Origin: Streptomyces gelaticus
GTDB lineage: Bacteria > Actinomycetota > Actinomycetes > Streptomycetales > Streptomycetaceae
Direction: 5' to 3'
DNA length: 64,000 nt
Assembly (NCBI RefSeq): GCF_014649535.1
Contig: NZ_BMTF01000020.1
Location: 1 to 64,000 of the forward strand
The notes beneath the pieces are model-generated. The model was not told the origin of the DNA. It worked only from the letters and a program-made list of their open reading frames with translations, and searched no databases. The position numbers were made by a program, and so were the translations under genes. Below are positions 63,583 through 64,000 of the stretch, one piece after another. Position 1 is the stretch's first letter. Every line of letters starts with the position of its first letter.

Positions 63583-64000
63583 GGCTTCAGGAACCCGGCC
63601 CCGGTCAGGACCTTCTGGCCCTCGGCGGACTGCACCAGCGCGATGAACGCCTTGGAGGCGTCCGCGTTGGGGGCGTCCTTGAGCAGGGCGATCGGATAGT
63701 CGTTGACGGCCTTCGCCGATTCGGGGAACTCCACACCCTCCACCTTGTCACCGGCCGCCTTCACATCGGTCCTGTACACGACCGCCGCGTCGGCCTCCTT
63801 CAGCTCGACCTTGGTCAGGGCGCCCTTGACGTCCTGCTCGTACGAGATCGGGGTGAGCCCGAGACCGACGGCGTCCAGGGCCTTCTGCGTGGCGGCGCCG
63901 CAGGGCACCTCCTTGTCGCAGAGCACGACCTTCAGGCCCGGCCCGGTGAGGTCCTCGAGGGAGGAGATCTTGTCGGGGTTGCCCGGCAGCGTGGCGATCT
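63579..64000 (-). CDS. modA: Molybdate-binding protein, C-terminal part (cut by window edge)
   Basis: The last 139 residues of a periplasmic-type binding protein read in from the right edge (IATLPGNPDKISSLEDL). EVPCGAATQKAL, EADAAVVYRTDVKAAG and FIALVQSAEGQKVLTGAGF match ModA. The N-terminus with signal peptide lies outside the window. It is first of the modABC operon and overlaps modB (ATGA). Confidence 0.88.
   Translation of the reverse strand, partial: IATLPGNPDKISSLEDLTGPGLKVVLCDKEVPCGAATQKALDAVGLGLTPISYEQDVKGALTKVELKEADAAVVYRTDVKAAGDKVEGVEFPESAKAVNDYPIALLKDAPNADASKAFIALVQSAEGQKVLTGAGFLKP

Overview
The window is a 64 kb piece of a Streptomyces (or very close actinomycete) chromosome. Support: very high G+C with strong G/C bias at third codon positions, abundant GTG/TTG starts, several leaderless genes, and families typical of the genus (AfsR/SARP regulator, DUF6643, DUF6185, F420/deazaflavin-type oxidoreductase, Rv1733c-like protein, TerD, TmrB-like protein, paired NarL-type two-component genes). 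No rRNA, tRNA or CRISPR array was recognised.

Layout. 1-1.5 kb: end of an upstream gene, a terminator and a DUF6986 aldolase-like gene. 1.5-9.3 kb: an alpha-galactoside-type sugar locus (LacI regulator, ROK sugar kinase, secreted GH27 alpha-galactosidase, solute-binding lipoprotein and two permeases, with no local ATPase). 9.3-15.2 kb: a TmrB-like kinase fused to a Nudix domain, a metallo-beta-lactamase-fold hydrolase, an M20 dipeptidase, a geranylgeranyl-reductase-like flavoprotein and a deazaflavin-type oxidoreductase. 15.3-24.3 kb: TetR regulator with paired operators, VOC protein, NarL-type two-component pair, MFS exporter with divergent ROK repressor, SHOCT protein, and an ABC ATPase followed by a broken FtsX-type permease. 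24.4-28.8 kb: HATPase protein, Cds1-like PLP enzyme, two SRPBCC proteins, DeoR regulator. 28.9-35.2 kb: a multi-TM alpha/beta-hydrolase-like protein, a beta-helix/AAA+ protein, an Rv1733c-like protein and DUF6643. 35.5-48.1 kb: PfkB kinase, GH89 alpha-N-acetylglucosaminidase, LysA-type decarboxylase, LysR, and a tightly coupled five-gene operon (amino-acid ABC transporter, D-aminoacylase, penicillin-recognising-type serine hydrolase), then a two-domain TerD protein. 48.2-54.5 kb: HpnB-like glycosyltransferase, glutamate-racemase-like enzyme, Lnt, Nudix and an MHS-family transporter. 54.4-61.5 kb: a degraded genomic island. 61.6-64 kb: modCB and the 3' part of modA.

The most informative region is the island. 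It is bounded by 153-bp direct repeats (about 91% identical) that are both the first 31 codons plus upstream region of the MHS transporter gene; one copy is joined to the complete gene, the other is a truncated stub beside modC. Inside both ends lie paired GTGCTG repeats with 11-bp spacing, resembling arm-type sites of a tyrosine recombinase. The cargo is a patchwork: an RHS scrap, an IS630 scrap fused to an IS1380 scrap, a small cysteine-containing secreted protein with a 29-codon ORF before it, a full-length AfsR-type regulator, and broken DUF6185 and carbon-nitrogen hydrolase genes. No integrase was seen, so it looks like an immobile remnant that has kept one regulator and one secreted protein intact.

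Limits: families were assigned by reading motifs, without database searches. Starts, operators and promoters are inferred from sequence only.
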